This document shows, in pieces, positions 52,232-60,995 of a stretch of DNA of 64,000 nucleotides. The stretch is taken from NCBI GenBank assembly GCA_014727915.1, contig WJMO01000006.1:408762-472761 (forward strand), given 5' to 3'. Source of the stretch: Candidatus Altarchaeales archaeon. Its GTDB lineage: Archaea > Altiarchaeota > Altiarchaeia > IMC4 > SCGC-AAA252-I15. A program made the position numbers and the translations under genes. Within the stretch, counting starts at the first letter, position 1. Every line of letters begins with the position of its first letter. The notes under the pieces were generated by a model. It saw only the letters and a program-made list of their open reading frames with translations. It searched no databases and was not told the origin of the DNA.

Positions 52232-53301
52232 CCCAGCCTCTTTCTCACCTTCCAATTTACCCTATCCCCCGCCTCCTTGAACGATATGCCATGGGCTTCA
52301 GCCACCCTCTTAAGATCGTCATATTCCGGCTTGAAACCATTGGGTGTGAACTTCACAGTAACCTCCTCATATCCGCGGCCGAACCTCAACTTGAAGGTCC
52401 TTGAAGACCTTGGAAGCTCATACCTGTACTCCAGGGGGTGCACGCGAACTCCCAAGGAGCCTGTCTCTGACATGATCTTAGAGGCGTGTTCCCCTGGACG
52501 GTCTGACAGCACCCTCACAAGGAATCCTATCCTGCCCTTCTTCATCACGCAAGGTATCGTATGAACGTCCAAGGCACCGGCTTTCATCAGTGAGGACATG
52601 GAGTAGGAGATCTGCTCGGGGGTGCAGTCGTCTATGTTGGACTCCAGTATCACCAGTTCCCTGCTCTCAGCAACTCCAAGAACGTTAGGCCGTTTCAACC
52701 GCATCGAACCAGCGCCAAACCCCGACGGGGAGCAATCCATGTCCCTGTAGTCGGGGTTCAAGGCTGCCAGTATGGCGGCTCCCGTAGGGGTGACCAATTC
52801 ACGGTCGGAGACATGGCGGACAGGTATGCCATATTCGGATATTATCCCCATTGTCGCAGGGGCGTTGAAGCCGCAGGAAACAATCGAAGAGGTGAAGTCC
52901 ATGTCAATCCATCCCAGGTCGTCCAACGCGACGGCAGCTGCAACGGAGTCCACGACGCAGTCAACTGCCTCGTGCAGGTGAACCCTTCGGAGCGTTATAC
53001 CATGGGCTCTGGACTCCGCCTCCCCCAACACCTTAAGGACCCGGAGGGCGAACCTGCGAACGCGTGGTTTCAGCTTCAAACTCCTGACCGTCCTCGCCAG
53101 GTCATAGTACCTCCGGGAATCTGGCTCGAATTGAACGTGAAATTTGACCGCTTTAACTCCAGCGCGGGAGACATTTGAGGCTGAAGTCTTTGCAACGCCC
53201 TTCAACGCCTTCCCTATCCTAGCGTGATCTGCGCCGGCGTCGATCAACGCGCCCACGAACATGTCGCCGGCGATGCCAGACCCGCAGTCCAAGTAGATCA
53301 T
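52228..53301 (-). CDS. larC: LarC-type nickel-pincer cofactor metallochelatase
   Basis: A 357-residue LarC/DUF111 protein. The start LDCGSGIAGDMFVGALIDAG and the motif HLHEAVDCVVDSVAAA near residue 108, then PVTPTGAAILAAL-like ELVTPTGAAILAAL near residue 165, identify the family; LESNIDDCTPEQISY near residue 220 opens the C-terminal domain. In bacteria LarC inserts Ni into the pyridinium dithiocarboxylate mononucleotide to finish the lactate racemase cofactor. Here it is single-frame, without the programmed frameshift seen in Lactobacillus. Overlaps TPR and YkgJ genes by four bases. Confidence 0.9.
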   Translation of the reverse strand: MIYLDCGSGIAGDMFVGALIDAGADHARIGKALKGVAKTSASNVSRAGVKAVKFHVQFEPDSRRYYDLARTVRSLKLKPRVRRFALRVLKVLGEAESRAHGITLRRVHLHEAVDCVVDSVAAAVALDDLGWIDMDFTSSIVSCGFNAPATMGIISEYGIPVRHVSDRELVTPTGAAILAALNPDYRDMDCSPSGFGAGSMRLKRPNVLGVAESRELVILESNIDDCTPEQISYSMSSLMKAGALDVHTIPCVMKKGRIGFLVRVLSDRPGEHASKIMSETGSLGVRVHPLEYRYELPRSSRTFKLRFGRGYEEVTVKFTPNGFKPEYDDLKRVAEAHGISFKEAGDRVNWKVRKRLG

Positions 53302-53768
53302 CTTTCCTCGTCAAGGAGCATCATGCCCAGGCGCCTGAACCGTATGTCATCGCCCGCAGACTCTATTATGCGGCCGTACTCCTCCCAAGCCTGGTCGAAT
53401 CGGCCGGTGAAATAGTACAATAACGCCAGGTTATGGCGGGCCTCGTGGAATTCAGGATCCAGCTTAATCGCATATTTGAACGCCCTCTCAGCCTTATCAA
53501 CCCGTTTCTCGTCCTCGATCAACTCTGGGGGGTTAGTGTAGAGGACGCCGATGTTATAGTGTGTGAGGGGGTTTTCGTAGTCGTAGAGGAGGGACAGCTT
53601 AAGCAGGGACTCCGTGAGGTCTGGGTACCCCTTCAGGTAGTTCAGGGTGCCGGCGAACTCCGTTAGCTTGGAGGCGAGCTGCTTCTTGTCCTCCACCGAT
53701 TCCATGGCCTTCAAGGCCTCCTCGAACCTCAAACCCTTCAACAGGCCTACAACATCGTCTGAATTCAT
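53298..53768 (-). CDS. TPR-repeat protein
   Basis: A 156-residue protein with an N-terminal helical region and two to three tetratricopeptide-like repeats: NPLTHYNIGVLYTNPPE near residue 72, and AERAFKYAIKLDPEFHEARHNLALLYYFTGRFDQA (split across residues 98-132). It probably mediates protein contacts. It sits between larB and larC with 4-base overlaps, suggesting a helper role in the same pathway. Confidence 0.8.
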   Translation of the reverse strand: MNSDDVVGLLKGLRFEEALKAMESVEDKKQLASKLTEFAGTLNYLKGYPDLTESLLKLSLLYDYENPLTHYNIGVLYTNPPELIEDEKRVDKAERAFKYAIKLDPEFHEARHNLALLYYFTGRFDQAWEEYGRIIESAGDDIRFRRLGMMLLDEER

Positions 53769-54412
53769 CTTATTATCTGGTATGCAAGTACGGCAGCGCC
53801 GTATCCGTTGTCTATGTTAACCACTGCGACGGGAGTGCATGAGGTCAGCATCGCGTTCAACGCCACCCTACCACCCCTTCCGACGCCGTAGCCGACAGAC
53901 GTGGGAACACCTATTACCGGGACGTCAACCAGGCCAGACACCACTGAGGGGAGGGCTCCCTCCATCCCGGCGACCACTATCAGGACCTGTGCTTCCGTCA
54001 TCTTCTCAAGGGCTGGGTATACCCGGTGAACGCCGGCTACGCCCACATCATATGCGGTTATTGATTCGCATCCAAGCTCCTCGAGTATTGTCCTCGCCTC
54101 CTCTGCGACGCCTATGTCGGATGTGCCAGCGGTTATTATCCCCGCCTTGCCCCTGGCCTCTACCTTGAATCCTCTTTTCTTCAAGACCAGTACGCCGGAG
54201 TCCTCGTTGTATTCGGAGTCACGGTCGGTGAACCTCTCTAGCAGGGGCTTCGCCTTTTCCGGGTTGACCTTGGTCACTATGACCCTGCCTGCCCTCTCGA
54301 GGAAAGTCTCGGCTATGCTCAATAGCTGTTCCTTTGACTTTCCCTGCCCGTAGACTATCTCAGGTATTCCGCAGCGTTCCATCCGTTCGAAGTCAGGCTC
54401 CACTATTTTCAT
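53765..54412 (-). CDS. larB: LarB, pyridinium-3,5-biscarboxylate mononucleotide synthase
   Basis: A 215-residue protein with a short N-terminal region and a PurE/AIR-carboxylase-like domain. Motifs: IPEIVYGQGKS near residue 15, GIITAGTSDIGVAEEA near residue 90, ITAYDVGVAGVHR near residue 118, and GVPTSVGYG near residue 170. LarB carboxylates and hydrolyses nicotinate adenine dinucleotide in nickel-pincer cofactor synthesis. Starts overlapping the aroD stop and ends overlapping the TPR gene. Confidence 0.92.
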   Translation of the reverse strand: MKIVEPDFERMERCGIPEIVYGQGKSKEQLLSIAETFLERAGRVIVTKVNPEKAKPLLERFTDRDSEYNEDSGVLVLKKRGFKVEARGKAGIITAGTSDIGVAEEARTILEELGCESITAYDVGVAGVHRVYPALEKMTEAQVLIVVAGMEGALPSVVSGLVDVPVIGVPTSVGYGVGRGGRVALNAMLTSCTPVAVVNIDNGYGAAVLAYQIIR

Positions 54413-55077
54413 TTCCAGAGGATCTCCTTGAGAGCTTTCATCTCATCCAATGTGTACTGTCCGGGAGCGGTTCTCTTCTCATGGGACACCGCAGCGAACG
54501 TAATGAATCCTCCCAGCAGGGGACCTACAACGCGGGTCAGACCTCCGAGCTCCCCCATGCTGAGCGCTATCACAGGTATCTTCAGCCCGGAGGAAGCCTG
54601 CGCCCGGAGGACTTCCACGACGTCGGCTCTGGTCTCGGGCTTGAAAGCCACCTTAGCTATGTCAGCGCCCGCGGACTCCTCCTCCTTCAAAAGGGCTATT
54701 ATCTCGTCTGAGGGGGGTGTCTTCTCGAAGTCGTGGAATGCGATGACCACCTTGACTCCGGCAGACTTCACCTCCTCTATTAGCTGGTTGCGCAGCTTCT
54801 CCTCCGCTCTCAACTCCACCGTCACATAGTCAGCGTGCTCCAGTGAAGCCCTGAGAAGGCCAAAGCGGTCCTCTTCAGAGCCCTTGAACCTCCCCCCCTC
54901 CCAAGCGGGCATGCAAGTAACCATGAGGGGCTGCTTGAGGTTGGAGAGCATTCTTAGGTCGGGGCTTCCGCTGAGGAAGTCCAATCTAGCCTCCACCAGG
55001 TCGCATTCCAGGCCCTCCGCTGATTTAACCTGAGAATCCAAAGATTCATCCATCAACGGCACGCATATCAAAGACAT
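54409..55077 (-). CDS. aroD: 3-dehydroquinate dehydratase, type I
   Basis: A 222-residue shikimate-pathway enzyme. I start at ATG 55077 (MSLICVPLMDES), 27 bases from the divergent DUF192 ATG; the longer frame lacks family homology. Type I residues: VEARLDFL near residue 30, catalytic His in IAFHDFEKTPP near residue 115, and Schiff-base Lys in ADIAKVAFKP near residue 142. It starts the chain aroD-larB-TPR-larC-YkgJ. aroE is 3 kb away on the other strand. Confidence 0.93.
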   Translation of the reverse strand: MSLICVPLMDESLDSQVKSAEGLECDLVEARLDFLSGSPDLRMLSNLKQPLMVTCMPAWEGGRFKGSEEDRFGLLRASLEHADYVTVELRAEEKLRNQLIEEVKSAGVKVVIAFHDFEKTPPSDEIIALLKEEESAGADIAKVAFKPETRADVVEVLRAQASSGLKIPVIALSMGELGGLTRVVGPLLGGFITFAAVSHEKRTAPGQYTLDEMKALKEILWK

Positions 55078-55104
55078 AAAAGATAGAAGGGAGTACAATA
55101 TTAA

Positions 55105-55491
55105 ATGGGAGAGATGAGAGTAGTGGACGAGACGCGCGGGACAGTGATATCCGAGGAGGCGGAGCTTAGGAGCTCTTTCCTCGGGCGTTTCAGGGGTCTT
55201 ATGCTGAGCGGGAGGAAGGATATCATACTGGAATGCCGGAGGGAGTCCATACTGGACTCGACCATACACATGATGTACATGCTATACCCCATAGACGTGG
55301 TATGGGTGAACGGTCAGATGGAGGTAGTGGACTTGGAAAAGGGCGTGAGGCCGTTCAACCCGTTGAAGCCCTGCACCTGGAGGCTGCACAAGCCGCGGTC
55401 TCCCGCAAGATACGTGATCGAGCTGGGAAAGGCCGGGTTAGAGGAGGACGTTAAGGTAGGGGACATGGTGTCATTTTCTGTTGATGAATAA
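55105..55491 (+). CDS. DUF192 protein
   Basis: A 128-residue DUF192 protein. Conserved patterns: SSFLGRFRGLMLSGRK near residue 22, STIHMMYMLYPIDVVWVNG near residue 52, and VIELGKAGLEEDVKVGD near residue 103. The family is widespread and of unknown biochemical role; many are secreted, but this one has no signal peptide. An internal ATG nine bases later is also possible. Its last 21 bases overlap the convergent EamA gene. Confidence 0.85.
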   Translation: MGEMRVVDETRGTVISEEAELRSSFLGRFRGLMLSGRKDIILECRRESILDSTIHMMYMLYPIDVVWVNGQMEVVDLEKGVRPFNPLKPCTWRLHKPRSPARYVIELGKAGLEEDVKVGDMVSFSVDE

Positions 55492-56295
55492 GCCTAGCAT
55501 TATCAATGCCGTTCCGATGAAGAAGCGTAGGGTCATCTCCTCCCCTATGAACAAGCTGAAGAGGATTGCCAAGGGTATCGTGAAGAAGGATATGACACTC
55601 CCCCGGGTGGGTTGGACGTACCGGTAGCCGTATGTTAGATTGAGCTGGCCGAGGAAGGTTAGGACCGCGACAGAAGATAGCAATAGGACCCCGGATAATT
55701 CCAGGTTGGCGGACTCCCCGATGGAAGGAGAGCAAGCTAGCAATCCTAGGAGGCAGGGAGCCAAGTATACGATGACGGGGTTGTTTCGCTCCCTCGACTT
55801 CCTTATGTAGTGCACCGCAAACCCTGAAAGAGCGCCCGAGGCCAGCCCAAGAAAGTTCCCGAACAGCGGGTAGTATGTTCCGTCATAGAAGACTGTCAAA
55901 ACCCCTATGACGCAGAGCAGTATGCTGAAAACATTACGCCGGGTTATCGCCTCCTTGAAGAATAGGAATCCATAGAATGCGACGAATATGGGGTAGGTTA
56001 GGTTGAGTAGCGTGGCGCGGCCGCTGCTAGTGAACTGGATGGCATGGTAGTAGGAGACCATGGCTGAGACTCCGAACACCGCCCTCAATGTGAGGTGCTT
56101 CAGATCATATGCTCTGAAGTCCCGGTGGAACGCCTTCAGTGCTAACATTGAGAGGACGGCCCCGAGTGAGAACCTGAAGAACGCTATGAACAGTCCAGAG
56201 AAGGACGAGGATGCTAGCTTTATCAACAATGCCGCCAGCGCAAAGAAAAGGCAGGAGGACAGGATCGAAACCTCCCCGCGGCGCACAGCATCCAT
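55471..56295 (-). CDS. EamA/DMT-family transporter
   Basis: A 274-residue protein with ten predicted transmembrane helices in two EamA repeats (the first around ALAALLIKLASSSFSGLFIAF; the second around GALSGFAVHYIRKSRERNNP and following). The family exports amino acids, sugars or nucleotide precursors. I start at ATG 56295 rather than a TTG six codons upstream. It lies 36 bases downstream of the membrane HTH regulator on the same strand and could belong to its regulon. Confidence 0.85.
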   Translation of the reverse strand: MDAVRRGEVSILSSCLFFALAALLIKLASSSFSGLFIAFFRFSLGAVLSMLALKAFHRDFRAYDLKHLTLRAVFGVSAMVSYYHAIQFTSSGRATLLNLTYPIFVAFYGFLFFKEAITRRNVFSILLCVIGVLTVFYDGTYYPLFGNFLGLASGALSGFAVHYIRKSRERNNPVIVYLAPCLLGLLACSPSIGESANLELSGVLLLSSVAVLTFLGQLNLTYGYRYVQPTRGSVISFFTIPLAILFSLFIGEEMTLRFFIGTALIMLGLFINRK

Positions 56296-56331
56296 TTTAA
56301 AATATTGTGACAAATAGCCGATTATATTAAA

Positions 56332-57138
56332 TTATTTCAACTTTATCCTTTTCTTTAGTAGGTAGCCCGTGCAGAAACCGACCGCCAGCACGGAGGCTAT
56401 CAGGACAACGACCTCAACGGTCGGGAAGGGAATCGACTGCACGCCAGCAGAGTCTGGTTGATGATACAACATGGGAGCGAGTGTTGTAGACACCGACTCT
56501 GAAACACGATCCACAATAGTGGATGCCACAGTGGTAGTGGTTTCTGTGATACTGTCCAACGCATTAGAGGCGGTCCCAGCTGCCTCCTGGACAGAGTCAA
56601 ACGTGGCATTGACCGAATCATCCGGCAGATTGGATGGTGCGGAGTATTTCATCATGCGCGACCCTTCACCAGCGCCCTCCAACAGAGGCGACACCGTCTC
56701 GTTATAGACGACAGTCTTCGCGGCTTGTATCATTCCAGGCCCGCCCATCGCCATCTCATCAGCTGGTGCTGGCACAGACTTCAACATGTTCCCATAGGTT
56801 AACTTCGTGAAGATGGACATCGCGCTGCCGGCCAATGCCAGCAAGGAGGTCCCGAGGAGTATCCACACCTTTGTCTCGTTTGGGCTGACTATCCCCTTTC
56901 CCTTGGGGGTTAGATGATAGTACTTCCACTTGGTCCCCCTGTCCTCGGCCTCTATCAGTCCTGCCTCCACCAGACGGTCGAGGTGCTCCTTTATTGTCGA
57001 AGGCCGCATGCCCATCTGCTCGGCTATGTCCGAAAGGGTGAGCTTATGAAGCGAAAGCTTCTTAAGTATCTCTATGCGTGTGTCCGCAGCCAACACCTTG
57101 AACGTCTCCCGGTCCAAGGTTATCTTGTCACTCATCAT
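56332..57138 (-). CDS. Membrane-tethered ArsR-like HTH regulator
   Basis: A 268-residue one-component regulator. Residues about 8-85 are a winged helix of ArsR/TrmB type: LAADTRIEILKKLSLHKLTLSDIAEQMGMRPSTIKEHLDRL, then LIEAEDRGTKWKYYHLT (positions are split in the protein). A transmembrane helix follows (about 92-112), then an extracytoplasmic Ser/Thr-rich segment (about 115-235) with ETTTTVAS-like repeats, and a second helix near 240-262 with a basic tail. This puts the sensor outside and DNA binding inside. Its start lies 11 bases inside the end of the DUF3160 lipoprotein gene. Confidence 0.75.
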   Translation of the reverse strand: MMSDKITLDRETFKVLAADTRIEILKKLSLHKLTLSDIAEQMGMRPSTIKEHLDRLVEAGLIEAEDRGTKWKYYHLTPKGKGIVSPNETKVWILLGTSLLALAGSAMSIFTKLTYGNMLKSVPAPADEMAMGGPGMIQAAKTVVYNETVSPLLEGAGEGSRMMKYSAPSNLPDDSVNATFDSVQEAAGTASNALDSITETTTTVASTIVDRVSESVSTTLAPMLYHQPDSAGVQSIPFPTVEVVVLIASVLAVGFCTGYLLKKRIKLK

Positions 57139-59779
57139 GCATCCACTCCGGCTTAACTGGCGGGTTGTCCTGGAGCATCTGACGCCATTTCTCGTCCGTC
57201 AGCCTGTCAGCCATGGGGTGCTTGAACTCGTAGTATGTGAAGACCGGGCCTGCACCGAGTATTACGCGGCCGTCCGGGACCTTGTAGGCGACAATCACCA
57301 AGTCCACGTAGCCGACACCCTCCTCCAACACCATCATGGAATTGGTGTCTGTGTGCACGTCCGCCACTAGGGTGGTCTTCTTGGCCTTGTCGTCGACCTC
57401 GGAGATGACGGCGTTCAATTCATCCCCGAAGTCCTTGATGAACTCGTAATCCTCGTCTGAGAGCTCCCTATTCTCCAACTCCCTATCTGAGATATCTACA
57501 AGCCTTGAAAGTATCGTATCTAGTTTGGTGAGCCGCCTCTTGGAGGCTTCGCCCAACACTCCCATCTCGTCCAAGCCGGAGTTGGTCATCCTCGTCAGCG
57601 AAAGGAGGCGGGCGTAGAATTCGGGCACGGGTTCTACGTAGCCGACGACCGGCTTCTCCTCCGGTTCGACTGGCATCCCGGTCAATTTCATGGTGTAACT
57701 CTGCTTCGCATACAGTATTGTGTCGTGGCGGAGTTCCGTCCAGGAGGCCAATGCTGTGTTCAACTCCTTCTCCTCCCATTCGTCAGATTGCATGAACGTC
57801 GGATATCCGCTCCCATACTCTTTGAGCAACGGCTTAAGCGAATACAGCCAGCTCCAGTACAGGTTCCTGTTCCAGTCCTCCTCGGTGAAGCTGTTGAACT
57901 CGGCGGAGAGGTTCTGGTATGATTCGTCGTAGCGGGTGTACATGGTGTCGTTAAGCTCGTCCAACAGCTCAGCCGCCCTCGCGGAGCCCAGCAATGCCAT
58001 GACGTCCAAGCCCCGGGGGAACACCCGCGTGGAACCTCCGTCAGTGAATCCGTATGTGAAGGGAGTGGGTGCTCCGCCGGTGTAGAACCCGGCTCTACCA
58101 GCGCCTACAAGGTTCTGGAACATGTAGCTGTCGGGTATGAAACGCTGGCCCATCAGCCGGAATCCCTTAGTCGACTCGAGGCATTCTAGCACATCCTCCC
58201 TAGAACCCGGCGATACCTCGCACAAGCCCGTGCCGCCATATATTTTGGGGCTTGGGTAACCTGCCAGCTCCTCCCTGAGGCTCCATAGGAGGTCTTCGTC
58301 GAAGTCGGAGGGTCTGAACACGCCGCCAAAGCAGAGTTTGACCGTTTCCTTCACGTCACCCTGGAAGATGTCGACCTCACGGCACTCCTGGCCCGACAGG
58401 CATTCAAAGTCTGCCCTGCATCTCCTGTGGCATCGCAGGTCGCCGGTCTGAGGCCCGCAGTCCACACCCTCTGGTGTGGGGCTGCACTGCCGTGAGCTAT
58501 AGCACATCTCATCATCGGAGCAGTTGGACTTGCAGTAGTCATAGCCTCCGGCGACAGCATCCAACGCTCCCATGTACTCGTAGGGGCCGAGGTCGTCGCT
58601 GAAGCCAACATAGAAGGCTGTCACCCCGTAGATGCGGTCCCACAAGGCCCTGGTCTCATCGTCTCTTTTCATCTGGTCGGCGAGCAACGAGGCCTGAAGG
58701 GTCTGTATCCTCGAGTCCTCCTCGGAGATGATGTCACTCTCCCGCAACAGGAAGCTCATCCTACCGTACCACATCAACGCCTTGAAGTAGTTCCTCAGCT
58801 TCTCGCTCCGAGTGTAGTGGCCGCGCGGCAGGTACTGGCTATAGTCCTCCTTGTATTTGAATACCTGGGACCTGGCGAATCCTGCGTGGGCTTCTATCAA
58901 AGAAAGCTCTGCCTCAACATCATCGGAAACGTAATCTGGCGGGTTGAACATGTGGCTCATGCGTTCGTCCTCTGTGAACTTCCCCCCCGAGTAGATACAC
59001 TCGTGGTCTTTCCTAACGCAGTACTGGCCGTTCCTTGGCTTGAGCAGCTCCAACCCAACGGACAGGAAGGCAACGTTCCTCCGGTAGGCTTCCTTCAGCT
59101 CCCCAGTAGAGGAGCCGTAACCCACTATGTTCTCGGTCAGAAGGTCCATGGAGACGTTCCATATGCTGTCGTAGAACTCGCGCTCCTCGATTATCCGGAG
59201 GGTCTCGTCGAATTGTATGTGGTACATGTGCAGGAGGGAATCAGCGGTTATGAACACGGGAATCTCATCGTCCTTAAGCCGGTCGTATACGTTGGTAATG
59301 TCCTCCTCCGCAGGGTTGAATGGATTCTCCACGGTCGCGAAACCGTATTCTAGCAGGTGTGCTTCAGAGTATGAGAGGCCCACCTTCGAGCTTACATCAG
59401 CATAGTTCGATATGGAGGATGCCTTCAACGGCAAGTCATAGTCGGGAACCCGGGGGTTGACTTTTGCTTCGGTGGATGTGTAGTGCTTTAGGAACATCGA
59501 CTCCATATTGGATTTGCCGGTCAAATCCTTAGATTCTGAATCCAGGGGCATGTCAGGTATCGGGGGCAGTGTCTGCTCTGTCACCTCACATTCCCAGGCG
59601 CATTCTCCGGCAACACAGCTCCAACCACCGGTGCATTGTATGTGGGGGCGGCCATCACAGTCGGATGGGGACCTACACATGGCGAACTCTGAGAGTGTCG
59701 TGGTGGTGACACCACCAGAAGGTGAGATACACCCGGATAACAGTGCTAAAACTGCCAGTAACACGATTGAGGATTTCAT
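57128..59779 (-). CDS. DUF3160 surface lipoprotein
   Basis: An 883-residue lipoprotein: signal peptide with lipobox ALLSGCISPS, a short Thr linker, a Cys-rich mini-domain (CRSPSDCDGRPHIQCTGGWSC), then the large DUF3160 domain (about 110-870), with HMYHIQFDETLRIIEER near residue 190, PRGHYTRSEKLRNYF near residue 315 and a Cys-rich insert (NCSDDEMCYSSRQC) near residue 420. DUF3160 function is not established. Its end overlaps the membrane HTH gene, so the two are produced together. Confidence 0.8.
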   Translation of the reverse strand: MKSSIVLLAVLALLSGCISPSGGVTTTTLSEFAMCRSPSDCDGRPHIQCTGGWSCVAGECAWECEVTEQTLPPIPDMPLDSESKDLTGKSNMESMFLKHYTSTEAKVNPRVPDYDLPLKASSISNYADVSSKVGLSYSEAHLLEYGFATVENPFNPAEEDITNVYDRLKDDEIPVFITADSLLHMYHIQFDETLRIIEEREFYDSIWNVSMDLLTENIVGYGSSTGELKEAYRRNVAFLSVGLELLKPRNGQYCVRKDHECIYSGGKFTEDERMSHMFNPPDYVSDDVEAELSLIEAHAGFARSQVFKYKEDYSQYLPRGHYTRSEKLRNYFKALMWYGRMSFLLRESDIISEEDSRIQTLQASLLADQMKRDDETRALWDRIYGVTAFYVGFSDDLGPYEYMGALDAVAGGYDYCKSNCSDDEMCYSSRQCSPTPEGVDCGPQTGDLRCHRRCRADFECLSGQECREVDIFQGDVKETVKLCFGGVFRPSDFDEDLLWSLREELAGYPSPKIYGGTGLCEVSPGSREDVLECLESTKGFRLMGQRFIPDSYMFQNLVGAGRAGFYTGGAPTPFTYGFTDGGSTRVFPRGLDVMALLGSARAAELLDELNDTMYTRYDESYQNLSAEFNSFTEEDWNRNLYWSWLYSLKPLLKEYGSGYPTFMQSDEWEEKELNTALASWTELRHDTILYAKQSYTMKLTGMPVEPEEKPVVGYVEPVPEFYARLLSLTRMTNSGLDEMGVLGEASKRRLTKLDTILSRLVDISDRELENRELSDEDYEFIKDFGDELNAVISEVDDKAKKTTLVADVHTDTNSMMVLEEGVGYVDLVIVAYKVPDGRVILGAGPVFTYYEFKHPMADRLTDEKWRQMLQDNPPVKPEWMHDE

Positions 59780-59822
59780 TGTAAAGGATTAGCCAGAGCG
59801 CATATAAACCTGTTATCCTTTG

Positions 59823-59840
59823 TTTCGGCGATCGCCGAAA
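59823..59840. repeat. 18-base perfect palindrome between DUF3160 and MarC genes
   Basis: TTTCGGCGATCGCCGAAA is fully self-complementary. It lies 43 bases before the DUF3160 start and 18 bases after the marC stop, so it may be an operator for the DUF3160-HTH pair or a terminator hairpin for marC. Confidence 0.65.
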
Positions 59841-59858
59841 AAAGGTTTTCCAGGGTTT

Positions 59859-60455
59859 TCAGATGGTTTTTAGGAATGTTTGGACGCCGGCGAGCGTCAT
59901 CTGGACTGCTATGGTGGCTACTATAAGACCTGTGATGCGTATGAGAGCGCCCATCATGTTATGGTTCACAAGGAAAGATCCTATTATCCTCGAGCATAGC
60001 ATTACTGATAGGTTAATCAGAACTGCCAGGGACATTGCAGCGGCCGTCAATGCGAAGCCGTACTCTGGGGAGAATGATATCACAGCCGTTATGGTGGCGG
60101 GGCCGGCTATCATGGGCGAGGCCAAGGGCACTATGGACAGTTCTTCAAGGGACTCCTGCTCGCCGACCTCGAAGAAAACCCCCTTTGTCAAGGCCTGGAA
60201 TCCGAAGTAGAACAGGACCAGGCCCCCGGCAATCTTCAGGCTGTAGATGTCAACGTGGAATACGTTGTGGAGTATCAGGTTCCCCACCGCCGCTGATGCC
60301 AGGAGCATTGCCATGGCGATCAACGTTGACTTTATCGCGATCAAACGTATGTCTCTGTAGTGGTTGTCCTTGAGCAGGACGGAGAAGATGAAGACTTTGC
60401 TTATGGGGTTTATCAGTGCGAGGATATACAGGGTTAGGTCGAATAGTCCGCTGAT
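59859..60455 (-). CDS. MarC-family membrane protein with non-canonical start
   Basis: An about 198-residue six-helix MarC/UPF0056 protein, function unproven. The first ATG/GTG/TTG of the frame (TTG 60344) would remove the first helix, but the frame continues upstream without a stop and encodes the family's N-terminus (TISGLFDLTLYILALINP, then ISKVFIFSVLLKDNHYRDIR). Full family length is reached at an ATC codon (60455) with GGTGA four bases before it. So the start is non-canonical, or a sequencing error hides an ATG. Later helices include IAGPATITAVISFSPEYG. Confidence 0.7.
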   Translation of the reverse strand: MSGLFDLTLYILALINPISKVFIFSVLLKDNHYRDIRLIAIKSTLIAMAMLLASAAVGNLILHNVFHVDIYSLKIAGGLVLFYFGFQALTKGVFFEVGEQESLEELSIVPLASPMIAGPATITAVISFSPEYGFALTAAAMSLAVLINLSVMLCSRIIGSFLVNHNMMGALIRITGLIVATIAVQMTLAGVQTFLKTI

Positions 60456-60474
60456 GGTATCACCTTGGGTTCGA

Positions 60475-60523
60475 CCCTACTGGGGATCCGGCGAGCCAAA
60501 TGGACCCGCCGGACCCAGTGGGG
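60475..60523. repeat. Long stable hairpin upstream of marC
   Basis: CCCTACTGGG (60475-60484) and TCCGGCG (60487-60493) pair with CGCCGGA (60507-60513) and CCCAGTGGGG (60514-60523): 17 base pairs including one G.U, one 2-base bulge and a 13-base loop. It lies between the hypothetical gene (stop at 60582) and marC on the same strand. Could be a terminator, a regulator of marC translation, or a small RNA. Confidence 0.75.
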
Positions 60524-60581
60524 TGCGATAACAGGCTTAAGTAATACATACGCAGACTCCATTAAAAAGCATGAAGGTGGT

Positions 60582-60938
60582 TTAGGGACGGTTTTGTATC
60601 AGCTTCCTCTTTCTCGCCTCGTTCAACAGCATCTCGTCATCTGCCGATTCCAGGGTATTGCCTTCCAGTTCGACTATTACCCTGCCGAGCTCCCTTTGGG
60701 CTTCCGACTTGGATTTTATCTCCTGGAGGATTATGTGCCGGTAGAAGCGGTCCTTGTCTGATTGTACTGTGAGGTCGCCGCAGAATACCATGCTGTCAGC
60801 GGATTCATTCTGTGCTGCGAGTTTTTGGACCCTCTTTTGCTCGCGATTCGAGAGGGCGGGCATGATGTCCCATAGGTATGTGTCGTCGCATGCGAGGACT
60901 CCCGCCTCGCCTTTGAACACGCGTACTCTCCGGCGCAT
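60582..60938 (-). CDS. Hypothetical protein
   Basis: A 118-residue soluble protein, starting MRRRVRVFKGEAG. Mixed beta then helical: the second half is charged helix (YRHIILQEIKSKSEAQREL). No motif or family is recognised. It is on the same strand as marC but separated from it by the long hairpin, and divergent from the lipoprotein at 60996 with 57 bases between. Confidence 0.5.
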   Translation of the reverse strand: MRRRVRVFKGEAGVLACDDTYLWDIMPALSNREQKRVQKLAAQNESADSMVFCGDLTVQSDKDRFYRHIILQEIKSKSEAQRELGRVIVELEGNTLESADDEMLLNEARKRKLIQNRP

Positions 60939-60995
60939 CTTCTAGAGGTTATATGTGATTGTGTTTTTTTAGATTTGAATCCTCAAATTGATACC

